Positions 27,285 to 35,776 of a DNA stretch of 64,000 bases are shown here, piece after piece. This DNA is from Bacteroidota bacterium (GTDB lineage Bacteria; Bacteroidota; Bacteroidia; NS11-12g; UBA955). The notes under the pieces are model-generated. The model was not told the DNA's origin. It did not search any database and saw nothing but the letters and a program-made list of their open reading frames with translations. The first letter of the stretch is position 1, and each line of letters starts with the position of its first letter. Made by a program: the position numbers and the translations under genes. The stretch spans positions 100,446 to 164,445 of the forward strand of contig CAUJCT010000056.1 of the NCBI GenBank assembly GCA_963169345.1, given 5' to 3'.

Positions 27285-28296
27285 TGAGCTGAGCTTTATA
27301 AATTTTAAGTGTTTGTTTAAATTTCTCTACTGTCTCTTCCAATGATAACTCAGAACTTCCTCCGGCTGCATAAAAGTGACCGCCACCATTGAAATGCTGC
27401 ATGGCAAAATTATTGGAAGCAAAATTACTCTTACTTCTGAAACTCATTTTGACTATCTTAGTCCTGTCTATTATCAAAGCAGCAAATTTAATACCTTCTA
27501 TACTCAATCCATAATTCACCAATCCTTCCGTATCTCCGGTAATTACATTGAATTTTTTCAATTCTTCCTTATTTATAGTGATTAAAGCTGTATTATATTC
27601 CGGTAACACTTCCAGCTTCTGGCTAATGGCATAGCCTATAAATCTGACTCGAGACTCCGTAAAACTGTCAAATACCTGGTTGTAGATTTCAACATGATCA
27701 ATCTCTTTTTCCATTAATCTTGCAGCAATTTTCAATGTTTCACTGCTGGTATTACTGAATCGGAAAGAACCTGTATCTGTTACTATGCCAGTATAAAGAC
27801 ACTCCGCAATATGTTTGTCAATTCGCTCATCCATATTGTTCACGTGAATAAATCTATACACAAGTTCGCAGGTACTGCTGGCTAAATCATCCCAAAAAGT
27901 TAAATTTTCAAATCCTTGAGGGAATTGATGGTGATCGATGAGCACTTTAACAGCATTGGATTTTGTAACTACCTCACCAAATTCATTGATTCTGGATAAA
28001 TGATTGAAATCAAGACAGAAAATGAAATCGGCTTCCATTGCCAGCTGTTTGGAAAGTTCTGGTTCGTTGTCGTAAATAATCACTTTATCACAATCCTTCA
28101 TCCAGTTTAAAAATGTGGCGTAATCTGTTGGTGAAACCACATCCACTCTGTAACCGAAAGTTTGTAAGAATAGTTTTAAACCAAGGGATGAACCCATTGC
28201 ATCTGCATCCGGTTTATGATGTGTTGTGATGACTATCCTGGGGTTCTCAACGGCCTGAAGCGCCTGCATGATGTCCTGAGCTGAATGTATTACCAT
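27274..28296 (-). CDS. nrnA: DHH/DHHA1 phosphoesterase (NrnA: oligoribonuclease / pAp phosphatase type)
   Basis: Cytoplasmic Mn-dependent phosphoesterase of 340 residues that degrades 2-5 nt RNA fragments, pAp or linear dinucleotides. The DHH part shows THHKPDADAMGSSLGL, IFCLDFNH and the name-giving DHH in LIDHHQFPQG; the C-terminal DHHA1 domain shows HFNGGGHFYAAGG. First gene of the polysaccharide unit by position, although its role is general RNA or nucleotide turnover. A CATCTTTG near-match to the -7 box lies about 15 bp upstream. Confidence 0.92.
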   Translation of the reverse strand: MVIHSAQDIMQALQAVENPRIVITTHHKPDADAMGSSLGLKLFLQTFGYRVDVVSPTDYATFLNWMKDCDKVIIYDNEPELSKQLAMEADFIFCLDFNHLSRINEFGEVVTKSNAVKVLIDHHQFPQGFENLTFWDDLASSTCELVYRFIHVNNMDERIDKHIAECLYTGIVTDTGSFRFSNTSSETLKIAARLMEKEIDHVEIYNQVFDSFTESRVRFIGYAISQKLEVLPEYNTALITINKEELKKFNVITGDTEGLVNYGLSIEGIKFAALIIDRTKIVKMSFRSKSNFASNNFAMQHFNGGGHFYAAGGSSELSLEETVEKFKQTLKIYKAQLNEN

Positions 28297-28388
28297 TGGT
28301 TTAAGCCCACAAAGATGACCATTTTAATGGATTTTTACTTAAAAGTTTTCGCCCTAATACCTGCTTTTGTTCGATAAAAAGGTCATAA

Positions 28389-28405
28389 CGCTGCTATTTG
28401 CAGCA
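28389..28405 (-). terminator. Weak hairpin behind the haem operon
   Basis: GCTGC (28390-28394) pairs with GCAGC (28400-28404); on the minus strand a short T-run follows about 12 bases later. It lies 40 bp behind the HmuY-like lipoprotein stop. Confidence 0.3.
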
Positions 28406-28443
28406 ATAAAGAAGTATTTGAGTTCCCGTTTCCGAATTGCTCT

Positions 28444-29487
28444 TTACTGTATTCGTACAAATTCAAACTTAGGATACCCTTTCTCAGCTTTGTCATTGTA
28501 AAAATCCAAAAATCTGAGCTTGTAATAATGGCCTTCGGTGTCTTTAATAATATAGATGAGTTTCGAATTTACTGAGTAACTGCCTCCTGCACCGTAGGCA
28601 TGCGACTTCCAGTCATATCCAATGGCGTCCTCTCTGTCAGAGAAAGAATATCTGGCAATATAACTCATGTCAATCTCATTGAAATTAGAAACGGAATCCC
28701 GTGCCACTGTTACATTGTATTTATTGCACTTCACGCCATTTACAGGGTAGGGCAAAATCACGCCTGAACCTAAATCAAAAAACTCAATATATCTGGTAAA
28801 TACAAAATCCCAGTCTGTCTTGCTTGGCTCTACGTTTTGTATCAATTTTGGACTACCTCCTTTTAAAGAACAGTAAGTATAATTGTAATTATTCGATTTT
28901 GGAATTATAAAATCTGTATTGTTATAAAGTATTGAATCTCCCGCAGCATCGTATAATTGAGTAAAACGACAAACAAAGTTTGAATCAGAAACGCTTAAAA
29001 TTTGAACCCTGACAAACTTCTCATTTAAAGGACGTCGTTTAAACTCTATCACATAAATCCCGTGTTGTTGTGATGCCCCCTGACCTTGCTTGTAGGTTTT
29101 CCAGTCAAAAAATGCAGATTCTTCTGCCTTCCCGCTTGGCTTATCAATCAAATCCGGCTTATCCATTATTTTCACCGTGTCAAATGTCAATGGTTCACTT
29201 AAATGATACATATCAAGTTTATGCACCACAATTTCACTTTCGGTATTGATAAAAACTCCCCATCCATTTTTGCTCGACTCAAAACGCAAATCCCAGTCGC
29301 TCCTTAAATTTTGTCTGTACGCATTTGTTCCCAGATCAAAATACGTGTCGTATTCGTACTCCTTACCCAGGAAAACAGTTTGAATTTCTGAGGTTCCTAT
29401 AGGTAACATTATGGCATCTTCCTTCTTGAAACATGAGCTCAGGGACATGAGGATCGCTATGTAAATTGGGAATTTTGTTTTCAGCAT
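28444..29487 (-). CDS. HmuY-like haem-binding lipoprotein
   Basis: Lipoprotein of 347 residues expected to bind haem at the cell surface and pass it to the TonB receptor encoded just upstream. The lipobox Cys is Cys19 (LSSC). The body has the HmuY-family pattern of repeated strands with SDWDLRFESS and TDWDFVFTRY, then AIGYDWKSH near the C-terminus. The equivalent blocks recur in the T9SS-tailed protein at 31523-32818, so the two are related. The receptor stop shares one base with this ATG (TAATG), so both are made together. Confidence 0.82.
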   Translation of the reverse strand: MLKTKFPIYIAILMSLSSCFKKEDAIMLPIGTSEIQTVFLGKEYEYDTYFDLGTNAYRQNLRSDWDLRFESSKNGWGVFINTESEIVVHKLDMYHLSEPLTFDTVKIMDKPDLIDKPSGKAEESAFFDWKTYKQGQGASQQHGIYVIEFKRRPLNEKFVRVQILSVSDSNFVCRFTQLYDAAGDSILYNNTDFIIPKSNNYNYTYCSLKGGSPKLIQNVEPSKTDWDFVFTRYIEFFDLGSGVILPYPVNGVKCNKYNVTVARDSVSNFNEIDMSYIARYSFSDREDAIGYDWKSHAYGAGGSYSVNSKLIYIIKDTEGHYYKLRFLDFYNDKAEKGYPKFEFVRIQ

Positions 29488-31511
29488 TATAGTTTAATAT
29501 TTATTTGGGTGAAAATAGATCGTCCCACTGAAATAGGCATGCTGTTATTGCCCGCACTGTGAAACGAATTTGATGTGCCTGTAGCTGTAATGTTCGTTAC
29601 ATTCAACAGGTTTTTAAGACCTAAGGTAAAGCTGATTTTTCTATCCCAAAAAGACTGGTTGACTGATATATCCAATATATGATAGGATTCTGTGTATGTA
29701 TTGATGATGTTTCTGGCTTCATCTAAAGCATATCCAAATGTGCTTCCATTGAATTTATGAAAAACTGAGAAGGTAGTTGGTGCATAATTCTTATTCTTTT
29801 TTGAATAAGAAATCTGTGTTCTGACTTCAGGTGTATACATGTATTTATTCTTGCCAACTAATGCAAAAGCATTGTTATAAATTCCTATGTATGAACCGCC
29901 AAGATTGAAACGCCAGCTTTTGAAAACTAATGAACCATTTAAATTTGTACCAATTGATTTGAAATTATCAACGTTGCGATAGGTATATTCAAGTGCAAGT
30001 GGATTAACTGCAACCAACGCTATCTGATTGTAAATGGTATTATAGAAATAACTGTTGTCTATTGTTAAAAGATGTTTGCCTTTCACCTTTATCCTGTATT
30101 TTATGGCAGCATTGTGATTGTCTGACATCTCAGATTTCAAATATGGGTTGCCAATAATATTGTGATTAAAATCTACAAAGTATAAATACAATTCTTTAAG
30201 TCCCGGAGCTCTGAATCCTCTGCCATAAGCATATCGAACAATCAGATTCTTATTTCGGCTTGTGTACATCAATTGAGCCGAAGGAACAAAAGGTGCTGAA
30301 TATTTGGTATTATAAGTTGCTCTGAATCCCGGCTTCAAACTGATACGTTTGGTTGGTCGGTATTCTGCACAGGCAAATAAGGCGTAATCATTCATGTGGC
30401 CCTTATCTGCTTCAATTTTAGTTCCGAATGCGCTGTTGAGGTTGATATCATATCCAATCTGATAATTAAATTTATCATATTTGGTATTGTTATAAGTCCC
30501 TCTGCTCATAAAATTAAGAAATGAGTTGGTGCTGTTGGCGTCCGGACTAGGGACTATGCTCATGTTATAAGACTCTTTTGTCAGATCTTTTCTGTAAGTA
30601 ACCTTATCTCTCTGATAAAAACTGAACGATGAAAGTATATTAAAGTAAGAATTCTCCGTGGTTTTGTATTCTATACTTAGTGAATTGATATTTCTGTTTG
30701 TCAGGTAATATTCATCATAAGCATAGGCTTCAATATGATTGATAACGGGTAATCCTCTGTTTTCAATCTTCTCATTGAAAATATCCGTTTTAAAACGAAG
30801 CTTCAATCTCTCATTCTGATAGAGTATGCTAAAGCTGCCGAACACTTGTTGTTTAGGTTTCCAAATCATAACCCTTGAATTAGGATCAAGATTATAGCCT
30901 CCAAAAAAGTTTCTGTTCAAATTTGCCCCAAAATCTACATCCTTTAGTCTGAATATACCGCCGCCGCCAAAGTTGGTTTGCTTGATACTTTCGTAATAAG
31001 CATTGCCAAATCCAACAGCCGTCTGTGTAGAGTCTAACCGGATGCTCTTTGAGACAAGATTGATAACTCCGCCCAATGCGTCGGTTCCATAAATAACTGA
31101 CAATGGACCCTCAATTATTTCAATCCTTTCGATATTGCTGAGATTGATCTGCGATAAGTCAATATTACCATTTTCACGACCGGTAATCGGAATTCCATCC
31201 AGCAGTATTTTGACATTTTGCCCGCTGATACCTTGTAAGCTTAAACTGCTGCCTAAAATATTATCATTGCCAATCCTGACATTGAGTTCTTTGTTAAGTA
31301 CATCTTTTAAGCTGACGGCTCCCTGGGCTTCGATGGTTTTAGCACTGATAATCCTGACATTATTAACAGTGCTTGACGATGGTGAAGGCTTGATATTGCC
31401 TATAACAACAGATTTATTATAGTCAGATGTATCATCTACCTGAGCATTAGCACTGTTAAATATGAACAGTGCTAATGACAACAAAAGATATTTAGATAAT
31501 CTGAATTTCAA
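29487..31511 (-). CDS. TonB-dependent outer-membrane receptor (HmuR-like)
   Basis: Outer-membrane gated channel of 674 residues, probably importing haem delivered by the HmuY-like partners. Signal peptide residues 1-23 (SANAQ cleavage). The plug domain spans about 50-165, with VRIISAKTIEAQG, LQGISGQNVKILLDGIP and IERIEIIEGPLSVIYGTDA. A 22-strand-type barrel follows, with an aromatic-rich C-terminus. No N-terminal CarboxypepD or STN extension is present. The start codon is TTG at 31511: no in-frame ATG occurs before the signal peptide core, and the upstream gene ends 11 bp away. Haem specificity is inferred from the neighbours. Confidence 0.92.
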   Translation of the reverse strand: MKFRLSKYLLLSLALFIFNSANAQVDDTSDYNKSVVIGNIKPSPSSSTVNNVRIISAKTIEAQGAVSLKDVLNKELNVRIGNDNILGSSLSLQGISGQNVKILLDGIPITGRENGNIDLSQINLSNIERIEIIEGPLSVIYGTDALGGVINLVSKSIRLDSTQTAVGFGNAYYESIKQTNFGGGGIFRLKDVDFGANLNRNFFGGYNLDPNSRVMIWKPKQQVFGSFSILYQNERLKLRFKTDIFNEKIENRGLPVINHIEAYAYDEYYLTNRNINSLSIEYKTTENSYFNILSSFSFYQRDKVTYRKDLTKESYNMSIVPSPDANSTNSFLNFMSRGTYNNTKYDKFNYQIGYDINLNSAFGTKIEADKGHMNDYALFACAEYRPTKRISLKPGFRATYNTKYSAPFVPSAQLMYTSRNKNLIVRYAYGRGFRAPGLKELYLYFVDFNHNIIGNPYLKSEMSDNHNAAIKYRIKVKGKHLLTIDNSYFYNTIYNQIALVAVNPLALEYTYRNVDNFKSIGTNLNGSLVFKSWRFNLGGSYIGIYNNAFALVGKNKYMYTPEVRTQISYSKKNKNYAPTTFSVFHKFNGSTFGYALDEARNIINTYTESYHILDISVNQSFWDRKISFTLGLKNLLNVTNITATGTSNSFHSAGNNSMPISVGRSIFTQINIKL

Positions 31512-31522
31512 TTTTTGTGTTG

Positions 31523-32818
31523 TTATTCTTTGATGATTTTTTGCTGGAATGTACCCTCATTTGTAGTGACAATCAAGAGGTAAACACCTGCATTCAAATC
31601 GCTTAATTCAATACTTGGACTATCTGTACTAAATGCTACAGCTTTGCCGAACATATCGTACACCTGAATGGAAGTCACAACTTTATCGATGTCTACATTT
31701 AAAACACCATTTACTGGATTAGGGTAAACATTCACACTGCTAAGCTGTTTGCTATCAATTCCGGATGTTGCACCAAAACTAATAACGGTCTTGCTTTGCG
31801 CTCCACCAGTATACGAAATCATCGTCATTTTATATGTGTTCGTATCCTTGGCATACACAAAGTAAACGAAGGTATCTGTAATTGCATAAGCTGTGCCGGT
31901 GAAAGTTTTCCAATCGTAGCCGATAGTGGATATTATACTGGATGGTTGGGCTGTTTTGCTTCCTAACCAGACTTCATTGCATTTCTTTCCATTGTTCTGA
32001 GCAACAGTTACTCCAAGATTATGAAGTACACCTGTAACGGTATAAGGAACTTTGACCGGACCCAGTGGAACCAAACCTTTGTATTTTGTCCAAAGCAAGT
32101 CCCAGTCTCTGTTATCTGGCTCTCTGTCATTTAAAGTATTATTCAAGACATCGTAGTAGATGAAATTTCTGTTTTTGTGACTGTTTTTATTGATAGAAAC
32201 AAAATTTGAATCTGAATTATCAATGTTTGATACTGTAAAATTCCAAATTGTATCATAAACCAATGAATTAATATGAACCTTTTTGTACCAGTTCTGAGAC
32301 TTGTTGTAAAGTACATAAACTTTTGAACCGGTTAATGTATGTGTGGTCATATTGTAATTACCCCAGATAAAATTAAACGGATCTGATACTTTATAGCCAG
32401 ATGTGAATGCACTCAAATTCCAGGTACTGTCATTGTCTACAAGCTCAGGTAAAGCATACAAACCGGTAGTATCCAGATTATGCCAGTTGCTGAAGTTGGC
32501 ACCAGGTATCACTTTCAAAACACATCCAGTAGTTCCGGCCTGTGGATTTTCACCCAATGGAGAATTAACTCTGATAGCTACTCCAACAGCAGGATTACTT
32601 GGAAACTGCGAACCTAGAACTGAAAAGGCCAGATGCCAGTTGGTATTTGAGACAGTTTTTACTGTTCCATTGCCACTGGTGTATGCTTTTTTCAAGCTGT
32701 AGAATACATCGTTACCCGAACCCGGACCCATAATGGTACTGTCATTGGCACTACAATTTTGCGCAACCATAGCATTTCCAACTAACAACATCAATGCGAC
32801 TGTAAATATTTTTTTCAT
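31523..32818 (-). CDS. HmuY-like secreted protein with T9SS type A sorting tail
   Basis: Exported protein of 431 residues and first gene of the haem locus. Signal peptide 1-19 (MVAQ). HmuY-family blocks: NTNWHLAFSV near 62, RDWDLLWTKYKG near 235 and IGYDWKTF near 305, parallel to those in the lipoprotein downstream. The last 75 residues are a T9SS type A domain: VNVYPNPVNGVLNV, IQVYDMFGKAV, LNAGVYLLIV, ending in QQKIIKE. So this haem-binding-type protein is probably carried to the surface or medium by type IX secretion. A TAATTTTG box lies at 32845-32852, 26 bp before the ATG. Confidence 0.85.
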   Translation of the reverse strand: MKKIFTVALMLLVGNAMVAQNCSANDSTIMGPGSGNDVFYSLKKAYTSGNGTVKTVSNTNWHLAFSVLGSQFPSNPAVGVAIRVNSPLGENPQAGTTGCVLKVIPGANFSNWHNLDTTGLYALPELVDNDSTWNLSAFTSGYKVSDPFNFIWGNYNMTTHTLTGSKVYVLYNKSQNWYKKVHINSLVYDTIWNFTVSNIDNSDSNFVSINKNSHKNRNFIYYDVLNNTLNDREPDNRDWDLLWTKYKGLVPLGPVKVPYTVTGVLHNLGVTVAQNNGKKCNEVWLGSKTAQPSSIISTIGYDWKTFTGTAYAITDTFVYFVYAKDTNTYKMTMISYTGGAQSKTVISFGATSGIDSKQLSSVNVYPNPVNGVLNVDIDKVVTSIQVYDMFGKAVAFSTDSPSIELSDLNAGVYLLIVTTNEGTFQQKIIKE

Positions 32819-32844
32819 TTTTCTGATTAAAAATTTAGGAGTTG

Positions 32845-32852
32845 CAAAATTA
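32845..32852 (-). promoter_or_regulatory. -7 promoter box of the haem operon
   Basis: TAATTTTG on the minus strand fits TAnnTTTG and leaves a 26-base leader to the first haem gene. No Fur-type iron box was recognised in the 170 bp upstream, and no TTTG at -33. Confidence 0.4.
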
Positions 32853-32987
32853 CTAAATTAAAGGTTTTCATTACGTTGTCGCTCTGTTTATGACATATTT
32901 ATGACAGAATATACCTATTCATCATTAGCTCAAGCCTTTTAGTCGAATTTATTGGTCTAAAATCTGCCGTTAAATACATGATTTTAA

Positions 32988-33689
32988 TCAGTCTTTACAT
33001 TCAAAAATATAACCTACTCCCCTTATGGCATTAAAGTACTTTGGATTTTTTGGGTCGAGCTCGAAATATTTTCTGAAAGATAATATAAAATTATCGATGG
33101 TTCTGGTCGATGGATAAACTGAGTAACCCCATACGGTTTGAAGGATTTTTTCCCTGCTCACAACTTCATTTTTATGCTCTATGAGCAATTTGAGTAATAA
33201 AACCTCTTTTTTAGTCAAACTAAATTCTCCGTTTACCCCTACAGCCGTATGCTTCTCGAAATTGATGGCATTGGGTCCGAAAGTATATTCTTTTAGTGTA
33301 AAATGCCCCCCAACTGCTGCTCCTCCTTTGCGATTAAGTAAATTGTTGATACGCAGCTGCAACTCTTCTAAATTAAATGGCTTGGTAAGGTAATCATCCG
33401 CTCCCTTCTTCAAACCGGCAATTCTGTCTTCTACTCTGTTTTTAGCCGATAAAAAAAGTATAGGTACTTCGCGGTTTTTCAAACGAATATTCTCACAGAC
33501 ATTTAATCCATCAATGCCTGGAATCATTATGTCCAAAATAACCAAATCGAATTGCTCATCTTTGAATTTTTGAACTGCACTGGTGCCATCTTTTACACCA
33601 ACAACTTTGTTGCCATCCAATTCAAGATTTAGTTTTAATAAGTCGTGTAGACTGGATTCGTCTTCCACTAGTAGAATGCGCTTGCTCAT
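32988..33689 (-). CDS. OmpR-family response regulator
   Basis: DNA-binding regulator of 233 residues. The receiver domain (1-118) has Glu9-Asp10-Glu11 and phospho-acceptor Asp53 in LVILDIMIPG, with the conserved Lys in LTKPFNLEEL. The winged-helix domain (about 130-233) contains SLTKKEVLLLKLL and the recognition-helix region VYPSTRTIDNFIL. The start overlaps the kinase stop by 4 bases (ATGA). It lies 169 bp upstream of the haem operon on the same strand, so control of that operon is plausible but not shown. Confidence 0.95.
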   Translation of the reverse strand: MSKRILLVEDESSLHDLLKLNLELDGNKVVGVKDGTSAVQKFKDEQFDLVILDIMIPGIDGLNVCENIRLKNREVPILFLSAKNRVEDRIAGLKKGADDYLTKPFNLEELQLRINNLLNRKGGAAVGGHFTLKEYTFGPNAINFEKHTAVGVNGEFSLTKKEVLLLKLLIEHKNEVVSREKILQTVWGYSVYPSTRTIDNFILSFRKYFELDPKNPKYFNAIRGVGYIFECKD

Positions 33690-34837
33690 AATAGGTTTTG
33701 TTTAAAGTTAATATTAAATGTTATGCCGCGTGGCTTATTGGCCTCTGCACTAATTTCGGCCTTATGCGATTTAAGAATTTGTTTTACAAGAAATAATCCC
33801 AAACCAGTTCCTTTGGTCTCTCTGGTATTTTCATCCCCAACTCGGTAAAATTTCTTGAAGATGGCTTTGTGCTCTTTAGGATTTACGCCCTTTCCATTGT
33901 CTGAAATGCTAATGGTAAATCCATTGTCATCAAAACGATATTTCACAGAAATTTCACTATCAGTACCTGCATACTTGATGGCGTTCTGAAACAGGTTACT
34001 AAAAACAAGTTTTAATGACATGTCATCTCCTGTGATTAACATTGGTTGCTCATCAAAAATAAACTTACCTTTAAAATGAGGTTCCACTAACAACAAATCA
34101 GCAGTTTTATTGATGAGCTCTGTGACATCCATTCGGTGCATGTCAAACTTGTAACTTTTGCTGTCAATCCTGGTCGCCAGCATTACATTATCCAGCAACT
34201 CATCAAGTCTGTCAGAATTGTTTACCATCTGCTGTACCAAGGCCATTTTCAGTGTCTCTTCCGGCTTTCTGTGCATAAGAGTTTGGGCACTTAATTTAAT
34301 GGCAGTTAATGGTGTCTTAAATTCATGGGTTACCGAAAGTAAAAAGTTATTCTGCATTTTATTCAGATTTAGCAAGGACTCGAGCTTACCAAAAACCCAA
34401 ATAACGCCTGAAATAACCAGTATTGTAAAGAAAATCACCTCTGAGTAAAATGCGCGTTTTTTCTTGATATAATTTTTAAATATCGCATTGAACTCATCTT
34501 TGCTAATTCTGACTGAAATTAAATTATGCAATTGACTAACGGTATCTTTTATGCTGAGATAAGTTGATACATGGTACTTCTCATTCAATCTTCTGTGTAT
34601 ATCATTTACCTCCTGTTCATGTGCTTTATAAGCCTCAAACGGAGATTTCCCTGAATTAACATAGTGTCTGTCCAAATACTCTATAATGCCATTTTTTATA
34701 ACAAGAGCATTGAGTTGCAGATTGTCGCGCTCCAGATAATACTCCTTTTCAGTATAAGTAATAAATGAATACAACCACCATCCGAAGACTGCTGATATAT
34801 ATAAAATGACGAGAACTAGGAATAATCTTAATTTCAC
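33686..34837 (-). CDS. Sensor histidine kinase without HAMP domain
   Basis: Membrane-bound partner of the OmpR-type regulator. Two membrane helices (first near 5-25, second near 130-150) enclose a periplasmic domain of about 100 residues with no recognised fold. Then follow HisKA with the phospho-acceptor His in SVTHEFKTPLTAIK and an HATPase domain with N, G1 and G2 boxes (FQNAIKYAG, ISDNGKGVNP, GTGLGLFLV). The open frame extends to a TTG at 34861, but that codon lies inside a TATCTTTG promoter box (34859-34866); the GTG at 34837, giving KLRLFLVLVILY, is the better start. Ligand unknown; the haem neighbours suggest iron or haem. Confidence 0.87.
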   Translation of the reverse strand: MKLRLFLVLVILYISAVFGWWLYSFITYTEKEYYLERDNLQLNALVIKNGIIEYLDRHYVNSGKSPFEAYKAHEQEVNDIHRRLNEKYHVSTYLSIKDTVSQLHNLISVRISKDEFNAIFKNYIKKKRAFYSEVIFFTILVISGVIWVFGKLESLLNLNKMQNNFLLSVTHEFKTPLTAIKLSAQTLMHRKPEETLKMALVQQMVNNSDRLDELLDNVMLATRIDSKSYKFDMHRMDVTELINKTADLLLVEPHFKGKFIFDEQPMLITGDDMSLKLVFSNLFQNAIKYAGTDSEISVKYRFDDNGFTISISDNGKGVNPKEHKAIFKKFYRVGDENTRETKGTGLGLFLVKQILKSHKAEISAEANKPRGITFNINFKQNLL

Positions 34838-34858
34838 AGGCTGATAATTTGCGTATTT

Positions 34859-34866
34859 CAAAGATA
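34859..34866 (-). promoter_or_regulatory. -7 promoter box TATCTTTG of the two-component pair
   Basis: Exact TAnnTTTG match on the minus strand, leaving about 21 bases to the GTG start at 34837. It decides against the TTG start at 34861 and sits in a very short divergent region shared with the cytochrome-b5-like gene. Confidence 0.45.
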
Positions 34867-34888
34867 AGTCATAATTTTTCAGAGTAAA

Positions 34889-35119
34889 ATGTCAGAAAAA
34901 TATACTTTGCAACAATTGGCTTTAAGGAATGGCAGAGATAAGCCTCAAATATGGATTGCATACAAGGGTAAAATATACGATGTAACAGATAGTCGATTAT
35001 GGCGCAACGGCTTGCATTATGAGCACTGGGCCGGTCAGGATTTAACGCCTGAATTAAAGGATGCACCTCATACAGAATCTGTGTTTGAAAGACTTCCGTT
35101 TATTGGAGAATTGCTTTGA
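34889..35119 (+). CDS. Small cytochrome-b5-like haem/steroid-binding protein
   Basis: A 76-residue soluble protein made almost only of a cytochrome b5 fold of the short prokaryotic type (COG4892 pattern). Typical blocks: YTLQQLALRNGRDKPQIWIAYKG, KIYDVTDSRLWRNGLHYEHWAGQDLT and FERLPFIGEL. The HxxHxAG-like segment (H-Y-E-H-W-A-G) offers haem ligands; membrane-associated progesterone receptor relatives use tyrosines instead. It is divergent from the histidine kinase with under 60 bp between, and beside a haem uptake locus, so a haem storage or sensing role is possible. Confidence 0.85.
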   Translation: MSEKYTLQQLALRNGRDKPQIWIAYKGKIYDVTDSRLWRNGLHYEHWAGQDLTPELKDAPHTESVFERLPFIGELL

Positions 35120-35265
35120 TTTATGACATATTTTTTACAAAAAAGGGCTCATCAATTAAGAAATTCTAAGCCATTTCTCGTGAATTATTTAAAATTTTAA
35201 AAGCGCGATGTTTCAGATTTTATGTTTTAATATTGTATTGAAATTCACTTAACTAAATAAAAAAC

Positions 35266-35568
35266 ATGGAACATTATCATTATGCAACCGTTTCTGAAGC
35301 CATCAATGAACTAAGGAAACTTGGTTTTACTACTGATTTTAATCTGGAAGAAAATTGCATAGTTTGCCATTCAGATAAATTTGAACCCGAGCATTTTGAA
35401 ATTACCCAGATTTACCGATACGAAGGTGATACAGACCCTGCAGACGAAGCAACTGTCTATGGTATTGAATCAAATACGGGATTGAAAGGAATTCTTGTAA
35501 CCGGCTACGGAGCGAATTCTGAAAGCATGTCTGAGGCGATGTTGCGCAAGCTCAGCATCCGTCACTAA
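35266..35568 (+). CDS. Conserved small Bacteroidota protein, unknown function
   Basis: A soluble 100-residue protein. Its pattern (HYATVSEAINELRKLGFTTDF, FEITQIYRYEGDTDPADEA, GIESNTGLKGILVTGYG) belongs to a short family widespread in Bacteroidota whose members are often labelled phosphoribosylpyrophosphate synthetase in databases. No PRPP-synthetase motif or adequate length is visible, so I do not accept that name. The helix-strand-helix layout with two acidic stretches suggests a small alpha/beta fold. Stands alone, with 145 bp upstream holding no clear signal. Confidence 0.8.
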   Translation: MEHYHYATVSEAINELRKLGFTTDFNLEENCIVCHSDKFEPEHFEITQIYRYEGDTDPADEATVYGIESNTGLKGILVTGYGANSESMSEAMLRKLSIRH

Positions 35569-35667
35569 ATTGACAATTATAAATTAAATTTCCAAGTACA
35601 CTTTATCAGAAACAGCTTAATTTTTGTTGAACGGGGCTGCTTTTTTTTCTAATTGAAAATGAAACTT

Positions 35668-35720
35668 TCGATTTATTTTAATTTTCTATACCCTAGCAGG
35701 GTGTTTTAAATTAAAATAAA
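35668..35720. repeat. Single dispersed copy of the 16-kb repeat hairpin core
   Basis: The stem-loop ACCCT-AGC-AGGGT (35690-35702, extended by a G-T and an A-T pair) and its flanks (TTTTAATTTT upstream, ATTAAAATAA downstream) match the core of the tandem repeat at 16188-16622. Only about 50 bp are shared. It lies behind the small conserved gene and before the ald terminator. Confidence 0.65.
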
Positions 35721-35724
35721 TAAA

Positions 35725-35754
35725 AAAAGTCCCTCAACAATTTGAGGGACTTTT
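35725..35754. terminator. Strong bidirectional terminator
   Basis: Perfect 13-bp stem AAAAGTCCCTCAA / TTGAGGGACTTTT with a 4-base loop, rich in A and T at its ends on both strands. It sits 23 bp behind ald on the minus strand and can also close the plus-strand gene ending at 35568. Confidence 0.85.
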
Positions 35755-35776
35755 AAAATCTATAAATTCCGTACTA

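Noticed and set aside
28297..28443. Possible tRNA or small RNA in the gap before the haem genes
   Set aside because: No cloverleaf arms or T-loop sequence could be found; only a weak hairpin is present.
34838..34861. TTG start of the histidine kinase at 34861
   Set aside because: The codon is part of a TATCTTTG promoter box; the GTG at 34837 gives a normal start directly before the first membrane helix.
35266..35568. Phosphoribosylpyrophosphate synthetase
   Set aside because: The name is common for this short family, but 100 residues with no PRPP loop cannot be that enzyme.
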